Positions 37,720 to 46,845 of a stretch of DNA of 64,000 nt are shown here, piece after piece. The notes under the pieces were generated by a model. That model worked only from the letters and a program-made list of their open reading frames with translations, made no database searches and was not told the origin of the DNA. The translations under genes were made by a program, and so were the position numbers. Origin of the DNA: Vaginella massiliensis (GTDB taxonomy: Bacteria > Bacteroidota > Bacteroidia > Flavobacteriales > Weeksellaceae); assembly GCF_900089075.1 (NCBI RefSeq), contig NZ_LT593746.1:951207-1015206 (forward strand). The letters run 5' to 3'. The stretch's first letter is position 1. Every line of letters starts with the position of its first letter.

Positions 37720-38189
37720 GTCGGAAGATGAAAGGTGAGTCCGAATCGCAATCCATCCATCGGTTTGAAATTGTCGAAATCTCGGTATTGGAAAGCGTAA
37801 CCAGCGTTGAATTCGATTATACTTAATATTGCAATTCCAATTTCGGGCGAAATTGTCCAAGGCGAAACATTGGCGCCTAGGGTATAAAATGCAGACCGAA
37901 AATTTCTACTATACGGATCGGCAGCTTTGTGGTAGAAATTGAACATATAACCTAAAGAAACCTCAGGAATCAGTACAAACTTATCGCGCATATAGCCCAG
38001 GTTGGCAATAGCCGAAAGATCGATGATGTTGTCGTTTTGCTGTACCAAATAGAGATCCATACCCAGTTTGCCGAAATTACCATTCCAATTGGTGTAACCA
38101 GCATTGATTAGGAAATAAGAGGTTAATTTATCTTGCGCTTTTGCTGCAAAAGAGCAGAGGAGTAATAGCAGAATGATTCGATGTTTCAT
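37701..38189 (-). CDS. small outer-membrane beta-barrel-like protein
   Basis: A 162-residue protein with a signal peptide ending AAKAQ and alternating aromatic/hydrophobic strands (YFLINAGYTNW, VLIPEVSLGYMFNFYH, FNAGYAFQYRDF, GLRFGLTFHLP). This is typical of small eight-stranded outer-membrane barrels of the phylum. It ends LFAD without a clear terminal aromatic, so barrel membership is inference. Function unknown. Confidence 0.65.
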   Translation of the reverse strand: MKHRIILLLLLCSFAAKAQDKLTSYFLINAGYTNWNGNFGKLGMDLYLVQQNDNIIDLSAIANLGYMRDKFVLIPEVSLGYMFNFYHKAADPYSRNFRSAFYTLGANVSPWTISPEIGIAILSIIEFNAGYAFQYRDFDNFKPMDGLRFGLTFHLPTQLFAD

Positions 38190-38245
38190 GGCTACAAATT
38201 TAGGATTTTATGCCGATTAAAAGTGCAAATCGAGCGAAAGAAAAA

Positions 38246-38362
38246 GAGGCGGTCTCCAACGCCAATTTGTCGTACTTTGATTGCCTTGGTGTCGAAGTTT
38301 TGACACTCCGACGAACTTTGGCAGATTGGCTCGACAAGAATTAGCACTTGTGAGACGGCCTC
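38246..38362 (-). other. structured element with nested inverted repeats
   Basis: Outer arms GAGGCGGTCTC (38246-38256) and GAGACGGCCTC (38352-38362) are complementary with one mismatch. Inside lie GCCAAT/ATTGGC, ACAAG/CTTGT and GTGTC/GACAC pairs. On the minus strand the element follows the protease gene and its last arm runs into TTTTTCTTTC, so it could be an elaborate terminator. A structured RNA or small mobile repeat is also possible. Confidence 0.45.
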
Positions 38363-38384
38363 TCCTTTGGATTATTGAGGTTTA

Positions 38385-39872
38385 TTAATCCATATTAAAT
38401 CCGCGGGTATAAATTTGTCCGTAATAGTCGATGAAGTTGATCGATACACGACCTTTGTGATTTTTCAGAATTTTGTTGATATCTTCAGCGTTTTTTACTT
38501 CTTTGTCGTTGACTTTTAAGATGATGAAATCTTCTCGAATACCTGCTGTGGCAAGCTTCCCTTGTTTCAGGTTTTTTACAATCACACCATAATTCAACCC
38601 GAAATTATCTTTTTGTCTTTCTGTAAGCGGTTCGAAATCAGCTCCTAATATTTCTGTTGGAGTGAGGTCTGCTTTGCTTCGCAATTCGGTATTACCTTTT
38701 GCATCTCGTAAGGTTACCGATAGGCTGCGAGTTTTACCGTTGCGATTCAATGTCACATTTACTTTATCGCCAGGGCGTTTGCTACCAATGATGAAGGTAA
38801 GATTCGTCATCGAACCAATTGGTTTACCGTCTACTTCGGTAATCACGTCACCCACTTCTATACCAGAACCTTTGGCTACAACATCGGTTACATAGACTCC
38901 GTTTCCAGATTTTACCGATTTGTTGTAACGTGAGTTGTATTCTTTTACTGCATCGTTATTCGACAAGTCGAACCCTTGAATACCCAAATAACCACGCTGA
39001 ACCAATCCGTATTTTTTGATGTCTTCTACTACCTTCTTCACCAAATTAGACGGAACTGCAAATCCGTAACCCGCATAGGTGCCTGTAGGCGAAGAAATAG
39101 CGGTGTTGATGCCTATCAAATCTCCATTTACATTTACCAAAGCGCCTCCAGAGTTACCCGGATTGATAGCAGCATCGGTTTGGATAAAAGATTCTACTGG
39201 CGAATCTGAGTTTTGTCTGAGGATGTTGATGCTTCTACCTTTCGCAGAAATAATACCTGCGGTAACCGTCGAATTCAATCCGAAGGGATTTCCTACTGCC
39301 AATACCCAATCACCAACATTGATGTTGTCTGAATCGATAAATTTTACATACGGCAAACCTTTTTCTTCGATTTTCAGCAAAGCGATATCGGTGCTTGGAT
39401 CGGTGCCGATCAAATCAGCCGTATAAGTTTTTTGATTGTTGAGTTTTACCTCGATTTTGTTGGCACCTTTTATCACGTGATTGTTGGTCACAATGTAGCC
39501 GTCTGCCGATATAATTACACCAGAACCAGAGCCTGCTGGTTGATTTTCTTGCTGGCGTTGTTGACGCTCATTCGGAAAACCAAAAAAGAAATCAAAAAAC
39601 GGATCGTTTGATCGTTGTCTGGTCTGATTTTGATAATTGTTGATCGCCACTACTGTATTCACCGATCTGTTCGCAGCTTCTACAAAGTCTGGAGCATTGT
39701 AGCTATAATTACCGCTGTAATCGACAAATTTGAATCCGTTTGCATCCTTATTCGATGCGTTGGTTACAATAGTAGAGCCGTCATCTTTTAGATTATTTAT
39801 GGTGTAAAATCCTCCTAGTGTAGTCACCGAACTCACTAATCCTACAAGTAAATAATTCGTGTATTTTTTCAT
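38385..39872 (-). CDS. periplasmic serine protease of the DegP/HtrA (Do) family
   Basis: A 495-residue envelope protease/chaperone. An N-terminal hydrophobic segment (YLLVGLVSSVTTLGGFYTI) serves as signal or anchor. The trypsin-like triad is His132 (VTNNHVI), Asp162 (STDIALLKI) and Ser241 (NPGNSGGA). A Q-rich linker (NERQQRQQENQ, residues 101-111) precedes the protease domain, as in Do-family loops. Two PDZ domains follow: the first has GYLGIQGFDL, GVYVTDVVAKGS and the second GVIVKNLKQGKL. It likely degrades misfolded envelope proteins. The gene stands alone with a structured element after it. Confidence 0.93.
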   Translation of the reverse strand: MKKYTNYLLVGLVSSVTTLGGFYTINNLKDDGSTIVTNASNKDANGFKFVDYSGNYSYNAPDFVEAANRSVNTVVAINNYQNQTRQRSNDPFFDFFFGFPNERQQRQQENQPAGSGSGVIISADGYIVTNNHVIKGANKIEVKLNNQKTYTADLIGTDPSTDIALLKIEEKGLPYVKFIDSDNINVGDWVLAVGNPFGLNSTVTAGIISAKGRSINILRQNSDSPVESFIQTDAAINPGNSGGALVNVNGDLIGINTAISSPTGTYAGYGFAVPSNLVKKVVEDIKKYGLVQRGYLGIQGFDLSNNDAVKEYNSRYNKSVKSGNGVYVTDVVAKGSGIEVGDVITEVDGKPIGSMTNLTFIIGSKRPGDKVNVTLNRNGKTRSLSVTLRDAKGNTELRSKADLTPTEILGADFEPLTERQKDNFGLNYGVIVKNLKQGKLATAGIREDFIILKVNDKEVKNAEDINKILKNHKGRVSINFIDYYGQIYTRGFNMD

Positions 39873-40000
39873 CGTTTGTTATATATTTCGTTTAAGAATA
39901 ATCAAATTTATAACCAAAGAATTTAACATTTAAATGGTTTAACCACTTTTTAACACTCCTTAGCTATAATTTACCAAATGCATCTTAGTAGAATTTACAC

Positions 40001-40008
40001 TAAATTTG
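40001..40008 (+). promoter_or_regulatory. -7 element for dapF-mltG
   Basis: TAAATTTG lies inside the upstream extension of the dapF frame. It supports the TTG start at 40026 and excludes an ATG at 39978. Confidence 0.5.
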
Positions 40009-40025
40009 TACCAAAATACATTTTC

Positions 40026-40814
40026 TTGAAGATACGATTTTTCAAATATCAGGGAGCGGGAAACGATTTTGTGATGCTAGACGAACGAAATATTCGTTAT
40101 GATCTTGATCAAGCTCAGATTGCAAAAATTTGTAATCGACATTTTGGAGTCGGAGCAGATGGATTGATTTTGTTGCGACAAGACGAGCAGGCAGACTTCA
40201 GAATGGTGTATTATAATGCAGACGGAAGAGAAAGCACCATGTGCGGTAACGGAGGTCGCTGTATTGCCCAATTTGCTTACGATTTGCAGGTCGTAAAATC
40301 GAGCGATATGACGTTTTTTGCGATAGACGGTTTGCATCATGCCAAAATACTAGACCATGCAGTTGCGTTGCAGATGGTTGACGTTGGTGAAGTTCAAAAA
40401 TATCCAACCCATTATTTTCTGAATACAGGTTCGCCACACCATGTCGCATTTGTAGAGGCTTTGGATGAGCTCGATGTGAAGACCAAAGGCAAACAAATAC
40501 GGTATGGTGCTCCATATTTCGAAAACGGTTCGAATGTAAATTTTGTAGAAATTCAGGATAATATACTGGTGATTCGAACTTACGAACGTGGCGTAGAAGA
40601 CGAAACTTTGGCTTGTGGCACAGGAGTTACTGCAGCTGCAATTGTCGCTTATGAGCAGCAACTGATTACAGATTTACCGATCAAAGTGAAGGCTTTGGGT
40701 GGTAATCTTGAAGTAAATTTCGAGAAAGTGAATCAAACCTATCGAAAGGTTTGGCTCACGGGACCGGCGAAATTTGTATTTGAAGGAATTATTGATTTAA
40801 ACAATGAAAATTAA
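40026..40814 (+). CDS. dapF: diaminopimelate epimerase
   Basis: A 262-residue cofactor-independent epimerase that converts LL- to meso-diaminopimelate for lysine and peptidoglycan. The first catalytic Cys is in MCGNGGRC and the second in ETLACGTGVTAAA. The N-terminal KIRFFKYQGAGNDFV is the family start, and reading it as the true N-terminus makes TTG at 40026 the initiator. The frame is open to an ATG at 39978, but the promoter element lies between. Its 3' end overlaps mltG by 11 bases, so the two cell-wall genes form an operon. Confidence 0.95.
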   Translation: MKIRFFKYQGAGNDFVMLDERNIRYDLDQAQIAKICNRHFGVGADGLILLRQDEQADFRMVYYNADGRESTMCGNGGRCIAQFAYDLQVVKSSDMTFFAIDGLHHAKILDHAVALQMVDVGEVQKYPTHYFLNTGSPHHVAFVEALDELDVKTKGKQIRYGAPYFENGSNVNFVEIQDNILVIRTYERGVEDETLACGTGVTAAAIVAYEQQLITDLPIKVKALGGNLEVNFEKVNQTYRKVWLTGPAKFVFEGIIDLNNEN

Positions 40815-41835
40815 AATGAAAAACCATAAGCTATTTCCTTTTTTGGCGATGGTGACCTTGCTGAGTTCTTGTAACTTTATCGATGGGATGAAGCGCAATA
40901 CCATCAAAGAAGGTTTTGTCTATATCCCACGCGGAGCCAATTTCGAACAGGTGATGGATTCGTTGACTCCTTTTTTGAAGGATGTCGCCATGTTTCGTAG
41001 AGTTGCAGAGGCAGAGGATTATCCTTCGACCATCAAATCAGGAAAATATAAAATCAATGCAAATGATCAGAACAAAGCTTTGATTTCTCGTTTGCAGTCG
41101 GGCGAACAAGTCGAGACAAAATTGCAAATAAGAAATCATCCTACGCTGTTTCATATGGCGGGCGCAGTTTCGAAACAGATCGATGCCGATTCGATCTCCA
41201 TTGTACAAGCGGTGATGAGTTGGGCTCACGCAAAAGATTCTACGTTGACCGAAGAAACCGTGAAACAATTTTTTATACCCGAAACTTATTTTGTGTATTG
41301 GAATCTCACGCCAAAGGCTTTTGTAGAACGGATGGAGAAAGAGTACAATAAAATCTGGACAAGCGAAAGGTTAAACAAAGCCAAAACCTTAGATTTTACG
41401 CCATTAGAAGTGGTTACCTTGGCTTCGATTGTGCAATTAGAATCATCTGACAACTACGAAGAACAGCAAAAAGTAGCCAAAGCTTATATGAATCGCCTAG
41501 ACAAGGGGATGCGATTGGAGGCAGATCCTACGGCGATATATGCGTATAAATTGCAAAATGGATTCGACCACAAAATTCAGCGGGTATATTACAAGTGGTT
41601 GAATTCTGCTAGCGAATACAACACCTATCGAGTGACAGGATTGCCGCCAGCGCCGATATGTTTGCCCAATATGAGAGCTGTAGATGCTGTGCTGAATCCG
41701 GCTGATCATCAATTTGTATTCTTTTGTGCCGATCCAGACAGACCAGGTTTTCACAATTTTACCAATAGCTATCAAGAACATTTGCAAAACGCAGCCAAAT
41801 ACAGGGCTTGGGTGAAAGCAAATAATATACAATAA
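40804..41835 (+). CDS. mltG: endolytic murein transglycosylase MltG
   Basis: A 343-residue YceG/MltG enzyme that cleaves nascent glycan strands in the membrane and sets glycan length. The catalytic Glu lies in LASIVQLESSDNYE, and the following AKAYMNRLDKGMRLEADPT is the family signature. A LysM-like fold covers the N-terminal ~110 residues. The N-terminus is unusual: MVTLLSSCNF looks like a lipobox, so the protein may be a lipoprotein instead of a single-span protein. Translation is probably coupled to dapF. A bidirectional terminator follows. Confidence 0.93.
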   Translation: MKIKMKNHKLFPFLAMVTLLSSCNFIDGMKRNTIKEGFVYIPRGANFEQVMDSLTPFLKDVAMFRRVAEAEDYPSTIKSGKYKINANDQNKALISRLQSGEQVETKLQIRNHPTLFHMAGAVSKQIDADSISIVQAVMSWAHAKDSTLTEETVKQFFIPETYFVYWNLTPKAFVERMEKEYNKIWTSERLNKAKTLDFTPLEVVTLASIVQLESSDNYEEQQKVAKAYMNRLDKGMRLEADPTAIYAYKLQNGFDHKIQRVYYKWLNSASEYNTYRVTGLPPAPICLPNMRAVDAVLNPADHQFVFFCADPDRPGFHNFTNSYQEHLQNAAKYRAWVKANNIQ

Positions 41836-41838
41836 TGA

Positions 41839-41872
41839 AAAAGCCGTTCTGTGAAAACGGCTTTCTTTTTTA
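41839..41872. terminator. bidirectional terminator between mltG and the LysM gene
   Basis: AAAGCCGTT (41839-41847) pairs with AACGGCTTT (41856-41864), flanked by A run and T run so it works on both strands. Confidence 0.85.
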
Positions 41873-41883
41873 TTAATAAAATA

Positions 41884-43743
41884 TTAATTTTTCAATCGTA
41901 CGATACGAGCGGCATCGTTCACATACGCCTTATTATTTCCCATGCGTTTGTAACTGAAACGACTCGATAATTGCGTGTTTTCTGCCGAAAGATTATTGGT
42001 AAAATCGCCTTTGTGGTTCATTCGGCTGATGATGTCATACGTAACATCGTAACCCAATTGTTCTACAGAGCCAGGCTCTTCGCAAAAGGCATCTTTGAAA
42101 GATTTCAAAATATCTTGTTCATTTTTACCGTAGATATTCATCAGTCGAGTTGTGCTGTAGGCAAAGCCTATTTCTTTCAGCTTGTCTATATTCGATTTGT
42201 TGCGAGCGCTGAAGATGTCGTAGACCGCCGGAGCTTTTATCCCAAACGCCTTTAAATTGTCGTAATCGAAGGTTTTGATTTTGTTGAAATAATCCATCCC
42301 CAATTTATCATTATCCGAAACCAAAACGGTTACAATTGGCGTTACATAGCGCTCTGTACCCACGGTTTCTGTTGGTTGAATGATTTGGTTGGCTTCGGTT
42401 ACAATGGTTACCTTGGCTTTGAGTTTACTCTCTAATTGCGTTTTGGTATAATTGGCTAAATCTGAGTGTTTATCATCGGTCAGCAAATAGACTTGTTCTT
42501 TGTTGTAGTTCTTCTTCAACTCGTCGATGATCTGATCTGCCAATACCTCTTCTGGCGGATTGGCTATGACGACATTCGAAAAGTTGAACAGGTTGCTTGC
42601 GTTGGCAAACGGAGAAACAATCGGGATGTTGGAGTTCTCTAACATGATTGCAATTTGCTCAACACTCGATGCAAAAAATGGTCCGATGATAGCATCGGCC
42701 TTGTTCAGGTTGTATTCTTCTGTTACGGTAAGAATTTTATTCACATCTCGCTCAGAGTCGATTACTTTTACGTTGACATTTTTGCCTTCTTGAGATAAAC
42801 GATCCAAAGCAACTTTGGCTCCCGTAAAGAATTGCATCGCCGTATTGGTCTTCATGTTGGTAGATTTGCCCAAGTCGAAAGGGAAAAACAATACCACGTT
42901 TATTTGATCGTCATTTACTCTTTTTATCGATTTTGGAGCAGTATAGGTTGTAATTTTTGCTCCCTCTTGTAGCGGAATTCTGATGATGCTTCCTTCCTTC
43001 AAACCGGTTGATGCTAAAGACGGATTGGCATTCAAAATTTCTGCCATCGTCACTTGGTATCGAGTGGTAAGCCCATATACCGTTTCGCCGCCTTTTACTG
43101 TATGTTCGATAAAATTGTCTTTGATGACTACATTGGCTGTAGATTTTTTTGGAATGTTGAGGTACATTCCTTCTTTCAGTCCGGCTGTCTGTAATTCTGG
43201 ATTGGAAGCATAAAAATCTTCTACTTTGAAATCGTATTTCTGAGCAATGCCGTAAAGGGTTTCTCCTTTTTGGACCAAATGCATGCCTGCTGGTACGCTA
43301 ATGGTTTCGTTTTCTTCTTGCTTCGTTTTCGGAAGTCGAATGATATCACCTGCTTTCAGTCCTTTTTTTATTTGTGGATTGAGCGTGGTTAGGGTCGCTT
43401 CGCTAATGTTATATTTGCGTGTCAGCGAATACACCGTTTCTTTTGGTTCGATGTAAACATAGGTATAATTGGCATCATCTTGCGGTAACTTTGGTGTTTC
43501 CAAACCGCTTATTTCCTTCACTGGTGTTGGAGTTGTTTTGCCTTTGCTAGGAATGCTGAGTACATCTCCAGGCTGAATTCCTCTTGCGATAATGTTGGGA
43601 TTTGCTTTGGTTAATTCTTCTTGACTCACCCCGTATTTTTTCGAAATTCCATAGACCGTTTCTTTCGGCTGTACGGTGTGTGTTTGCTGGGCAAATAGGG
43701 TAAAGCCAGTCAGTAGAAATGTAAATCCTAAAATCTTTTTCAT
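41884..43743 (-). CDS. LysM-repeat protein with a periplasmic-binding-like C-terminal domain
   Basis: A 619-residue secreted protein. After the signal peptide (ending LFAQ) come four LysM repeats, starting near residues 22 (HTVQPKETVYGISKKYGV), 95 (YVYIEPKETVYSLTRKYN), 155 (HLVQKGETLYGIAQKYD) and 213 (HTVKGGETVYGLTTRYQ), which bind peptidoglycan. From about residue 275 it resembles a type I periplasmic binding protein (INVVLFFPFDLGKS, DAIIGPFFASSVEQIAIMLE, NIPIVSPFAN). Such fusions occur in Bacteroidota and may sense or hold cell-wall or amino-acid ligands; the ligand is unknown. Confidence 0.85.
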   Translation of the reverse strand: MKKILGFTFLLTGFTLFAQQTHTVQPKETVYGISKKYGVSQEELTKANPNIIARGIQPGDVLSIPSKGKTTPTPVKEISGLETPKLPQDDANYTYVYIEPKETVYSLTRKYNISEATLTTLNPQIKKGLKAGDIIRLPKTKQEENETISVPAGMHLVQKGETLYGIAQKYDFKVEDFYASNPELQTAGLKEGMYLNIPKKSTANVVIKDNFIEHTVKGGETVYGLTTRYQVTMAEILNANPSLASTGLKEGSIIRIPLQEGAKITTYTAPKSIKRVNDDQINVVLFFPFDLGKSTNMKTNTAMQFFTGAKVALDRLSQEGKNVNVKVIDSERDVNKILTVTEEYNLNKADAIIGPFFASSVEQIAIMLENSNIPIVSPFANASNLFNFSNVVIANPPEEVLADQIIDELKKNYNKEQVYLLTDDKHSDLANYTKTQLESKLKAKVTIVTEANQIIQPTETVGTERYVTPIVTVLVSDNDKLGMDYFNKIKTFDYDNLKAFGIKAPAVYDIFSARNKSNIDKLKEIGFAYSTTRLMNIYGKNEQDILKSFKDAFCEEPGSVEQLGYDVTYDIISRMNHKGDFTNNLSAENTQLSSRFSYKRMGNNKAYVNDAARIVRLKN

Positions 43744-43793
43744 AGTTTAAAGTAAACTTTATTTGTGAACAAAATTAATCAAATTACTTGATA

Positions 43794-45383
43794 TTAAAGG
43801 GTTTTTATCTGAATACCAAAAGAAAAAGGTGCTATGCTTTGGTAAACATCCTCTATCCAAGCACTGCCATAATTGAGCCAAAATGTAGAAAAATTATCGT
43901 GTCGCTCTTGAAGTTGCTGTTGAGGAAACAATTCATTTTTCAAAACTATCACTTGTTGTGCTTTTTCTTGCATTATTTTGGTCTCGGCTTTCAGCAATCG
44001 TTTTTGCAGTTTTTCCATTCCTTTCAATTGCTTTGCGCGTTGGGCTTGCACCATATTGGCAAAGGTTTTATCGGTTTTCGATGCAATGTTTTCCATCTCA
44101 TCAAACCATTCAATCAATTGCTGATGATACGGCTCGAGCTCTTTCAGAAGTTCAGACTCTTTTTTTACCATGGTTCTAATGATTTCATCTGTAGGTCTGA
44201 AAAGTTCTGCATCGTCAAGTCGAAGTTTTTCTTGTTTTTGTTGTTGTTTAATCGTTTTGTACAACAGCGAATTTCGTAAAAACAACAAAGGGAAATCGAT
44301 CGAAAAGGCTTCGAAATTCGATTTCAGTTGTAACCAATAGGCGATTTCACCTCCGCCACCAATATAAGCAACATTGGGCAAAATTGTTTCTTGGTACACT
44401 GGACGCAACACCACATTGGGCGAAAAGCGTTCGGGATGCGCATACAATTCTTTGACGATTTCTTCTTGATCGAAAGCCCAATTGGTGTTCAAAATATGAT
44501 AGCGATTATTCTCGAAAACAATTCTTTCTCTGTGGTTTTCGGTGAGATAAAATAAATTGATTTCTCGCGGATGCACCTGAACATTGTAGCCCAAATCTTC
44601 TAATTTCGAATTCGTTTCTTCAATTGCATCGAAACTTATTCGCTGGGTCAGTTCTTTCTCGAATACAGGAATCATCAAGCGTTTCAGTGCTAAATCATCT
44701 CCATCCAACGTGAGAAGTCCGAATTCGCCAAACAATTGCTGAACCAACATACGTGTAGCTTCTGCGAGATTATTTGCCTTTGCATAACTGTTTTCAATCA
44801 GCTTTGCGAGCTCGTTTTTACGTTCGCTTTTCGGTAATAAATGTAGAAATGATTCAAAAACCTCTTCCAATCCGTCCAAATTTAATTTTCCGACAGCACC
44901 ACCATGCGTACAATTCCAAACCAATTTGCGATTGTCGTAATAAAAATGATTGATTTCATCGAAATCGTGATCCTCCGTTGCCATCCAATAGATGGGAACA
45001 AAAAAATAATCAGTTTGCCGATTGTTCAATTCATCACACATTTTGATGGTTTGCAAAATTTTGTAAAAAAAGAAAACCGGTCCCGTAAACAAGTTGAGTT
45101 GGTGCCCTGTGGTGATGGTTACCGTGGTTCGTTCTTCGAGCTTTTCGAGGTTTCGTGTTTGTTTCGGAAAAGGTGTTGATGTACCCAATTGGGCTTGAAG
45201 TACCGATCGTAATATAGAACGATGCGTAAATTGCGCCGACCGTGTTTTTGCAAAATTCAACAGATTCTGCTCGTTAGGATATTCGGCGTAGAAAGGTTTG
45301 AGTTCTTTTTTACCCGCCAAATAATCTTTTATGAATGTCGAAAATATCGGACTTTCCTCTATAGAAATATGATTGTTTATCAT
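43794..45383 (-). CDS. bshC: bacillithiol biosynthesis cysteine-adding enzyme BshC
   Basis: A 529-residue putative ligase that adds cysteine to glucosaminyl-malate in the last step of bacillithiol synthesis. Family segments seen are TITTGHQLNLFTGPVFFFYKI near residue 95, YWMATEDHDFDEIN near residue 132, VLRPVYQETILPNVAYIGGGGEIAYWLQL near residue 330 and a long coiled coil at residues 370-480. No bshA or bshB is in the window. The protein's stop and the next gene's end meet: the GDPD gene on the same strand ends at 45383, sharing one base with the bshC start. They therefore form an operon (GDPD first). Confidence 0.93.
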   Translation of the reverse strand: MINNHISIEESPIFSTFIKDYLAGKKELKPFYAEYPNEQNLLNFAKTRSAQFTHRSILRSVLQAQLGTSTPFPKQTRNLEKLEERTTVTITTGHQLNLFTGPVFFFYKILQTIKMCDELNNRQTDYFFVPIYWMATEDHDFDEINHFYYDNRKLVWNCTHGGAVGKLNLDGLEEVFESFLHLLPKSERKNELAKLIENSYAKANNLAEATRMLVQQLFGEFGLLTLDGDDLALKRLMIPVFEKELTQRISFDAIEETNSKLEDLGYNVQVHPREINLFYLTENHRERIVFENNRYHILNTNWAFDQEEIVKELYAHPERFSPNVVLRPVYQETILPNVAYIGGGGEIAYWLQLKSNFEAFSIDFPLLFLRNSLLYKTIKQQQKQEKLRLDDAELFRPTDEIIRTMVKKESELLKELEPYHQQLIEWFDEMENIASKTDKTFANMVQAQRAKQLKGMEKLQKRLLKAETKIMQEKAQQVIVLKNELFPQQQLQERHDNFSTFWLNYGSAWIEDVYQSIAPFSFGIQIKTL

Positions 45384-46264
45384 TATTTGTTCACTGATTT
45401 TAATACTTCTAACGGCCTATCGGTTGCAAAAATATCGATTCCTTTCTGAGCATGCTGCACGTACAAATGATCGCCACGAGCCTCTGCTTGCTTGTCCAAG
45501 TTACCCAATGTTCCCAAGATCACCATGATATTGTGTTGGTGTATAGCCTCATACAATTTAGGGTCTGATAATCGGGTTCCTGTAAATGCAACCATGCGAT
45601 TTTTAGGAATTTCTGATTGGATGTGTTCCTTCATTTCGCGTTCGTTTCGCATCGAGACCGATAACATCATTTCGGGTGCCAATCGATGCAATTTTTTTGC
45701 CTGACCAATGGTGTAAGAAACCAAAACACACTGATTTTCCATTTGGTGTTGTCTGATCAGATCAATCAGTTCTTTATAATCGACATTGTTTTTGATGTCG
45801 ACCATGAAGTACAAATTTTTTCCTTTTGCCCATGCAAGGGTTTCGGCTAGGGTAGGAACTTTGAATTTGGTTTCATTCCCAAAATCATCAACCAAAAAAT
45901 AGGTTTTCAGCTTCTGCAAATCAATCTGATTCACGTCTTGCCTACCCGTTGTAGTGCGTTGCAAAGAATTATCGTGCATCAACACCATTTTTCGATCTCG
46001 GGTAAGGGCGACATCAATCTCGAATATGCTAATGCCTTTGGCATAGAGGTACTCCATGGTTTCGATTGCATTTTCTGGATAATGTTGCAAACCGCTTCCG
46101 CCACGATGTGCACTCACAAGGGTTTGATTTTTCTTTGCATAAGAAAAGTAACGTTCAGAATTTGGTACGATATTTTCTGTAAGAAGTAAAGTTGAGGGTG
46201 CATCTTTACATTGCCAAAAAATCATCAAGACAAGTAAAGAAATAATTTTGAAATAGGCTTTCAT
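45383..46264 (-). CDS. glycerophosphodiester phosphodiesterase family lipoprotein
   Basis: A 293-residue GDPD enzyme that hydrolyses glycerophosphodiesters to glycerol-3-phosphate and alcohol. A lipobox-like FWQC near residue 19 suggests a lipoprotein facing the periplasm or outer membrane. The catalytic signature VSAHRGGSGLQHYPENAIETMEY gives His and Glu, and VLMHDNSLQRTT supplies the second His/Asp pair. Its end overlaps the bshC start by one base. Confidence 0.9.
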   Translation of the reverse strand: MKAYFKIISLLVLMIFWQCKDAPSTLLLTENIVPNSERYFSYAKKNQTLVSAHRGGSGLQHYPENAIETMEYLYAKGISIFEIDVALTRDRKMVLMHDNSLQRTTTGRQDVNQIDLQKLKTYFLVDDFGNETKFKVPTLAETLAWAKGKNLYFMVDIKNNVDYKELIDLIRQHQMENQCVLVSYTIGQAKKLHRLAPEMMLSVSMRNEREMKEHIQSEIPKNRMVAFTGTRLSDPKLYEAIHQHNIMVILGTLGNLDKQAEARGDHLYVQHAQKGIDIFATDRPLEVLKSVNK

Positions 46265-46316
46265 ACAATTTTATTGAAGTACAAAATTAATTGATTAATT
46301 ACAAAAAAAACTAAAA

Positions 46317-46748
46317 ATGGGATTAAGATCAAGATGGAGAGAATTGCTCAGCGATGCAGCGGGAGATTCGAACAATATATCGCAGCGTTTGGAAGGCTTA
46401 CGCCTCGAATTATCGAAATTGGCAATCGACCTTGCTATCGAAGGAATCAACCTTTCGCAAAAAGCACTGAATCGTCTAGACAAAACAACCATCGAGGTGA
46501 TCGATGAAACGAAAGAGCGAGTAGAAAAGGTAAAAGACGAAATAAAGGAAGAGACCAAAACCATTTGCGAAGTTTCGAAAGAGCAGTATCAGAAAACCAA
46601 AGATTACATTCACGATAAGCTGAAAGAAGAAGCAAACGCCGATACGTCGAAAGACGAAAAACCATTGGCAAATGCAATTGGCGAGATTGTCGAAAATGTA
46701 AAAAATCATTCAAAAAAGGGTGATCAAAACTCGAAAAATCAAAACTAA
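46317..46748 (+). CDS. small helical coiled-coil protein of unknown function
   Basis: A 143-residue, highly charged, all-helical protein. The middle (LDKTTIEVIDETKERVEKVKDEIKEETKTI, residues 58-90) is a heptad-like coiled coil, and the tail is Lys/Asp/Asn rich. There is no signal or membrane segment. The composition resembles phasin-like or structural proteins, but no family is assigned. The minus-strand frames across it are antisense shadows. Confidence 0.6.
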   Translation: MGLRSRWRELLSDAAGDSNNISQRLEGLRLELSKLAIDLAIEGINLSQKALNRLDKTTIEVIDETKERVEKVKDEIKEETKTICEVSKEQYQKTKDYIHDKLKEEANADTSKDEKPLANAIGEIVENVKNHSKKGDQNSKNQN

Positions 46749-46845
46749 AATATATCAAATCAGGACTAATAAGATAAAAAGTGTTTAATTTGCAGGCGAA
46801 TTGAACTAATTTTTTTGAACGAATACAATTTCGTTAAAGATTATA

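Noticed and set aside
39978-40025. N-terminal extension of dapF from the ATG at 39978
   Set aside because: It contains TAAATTTG, and the family starts at KIRFFKYQGAGNDF.
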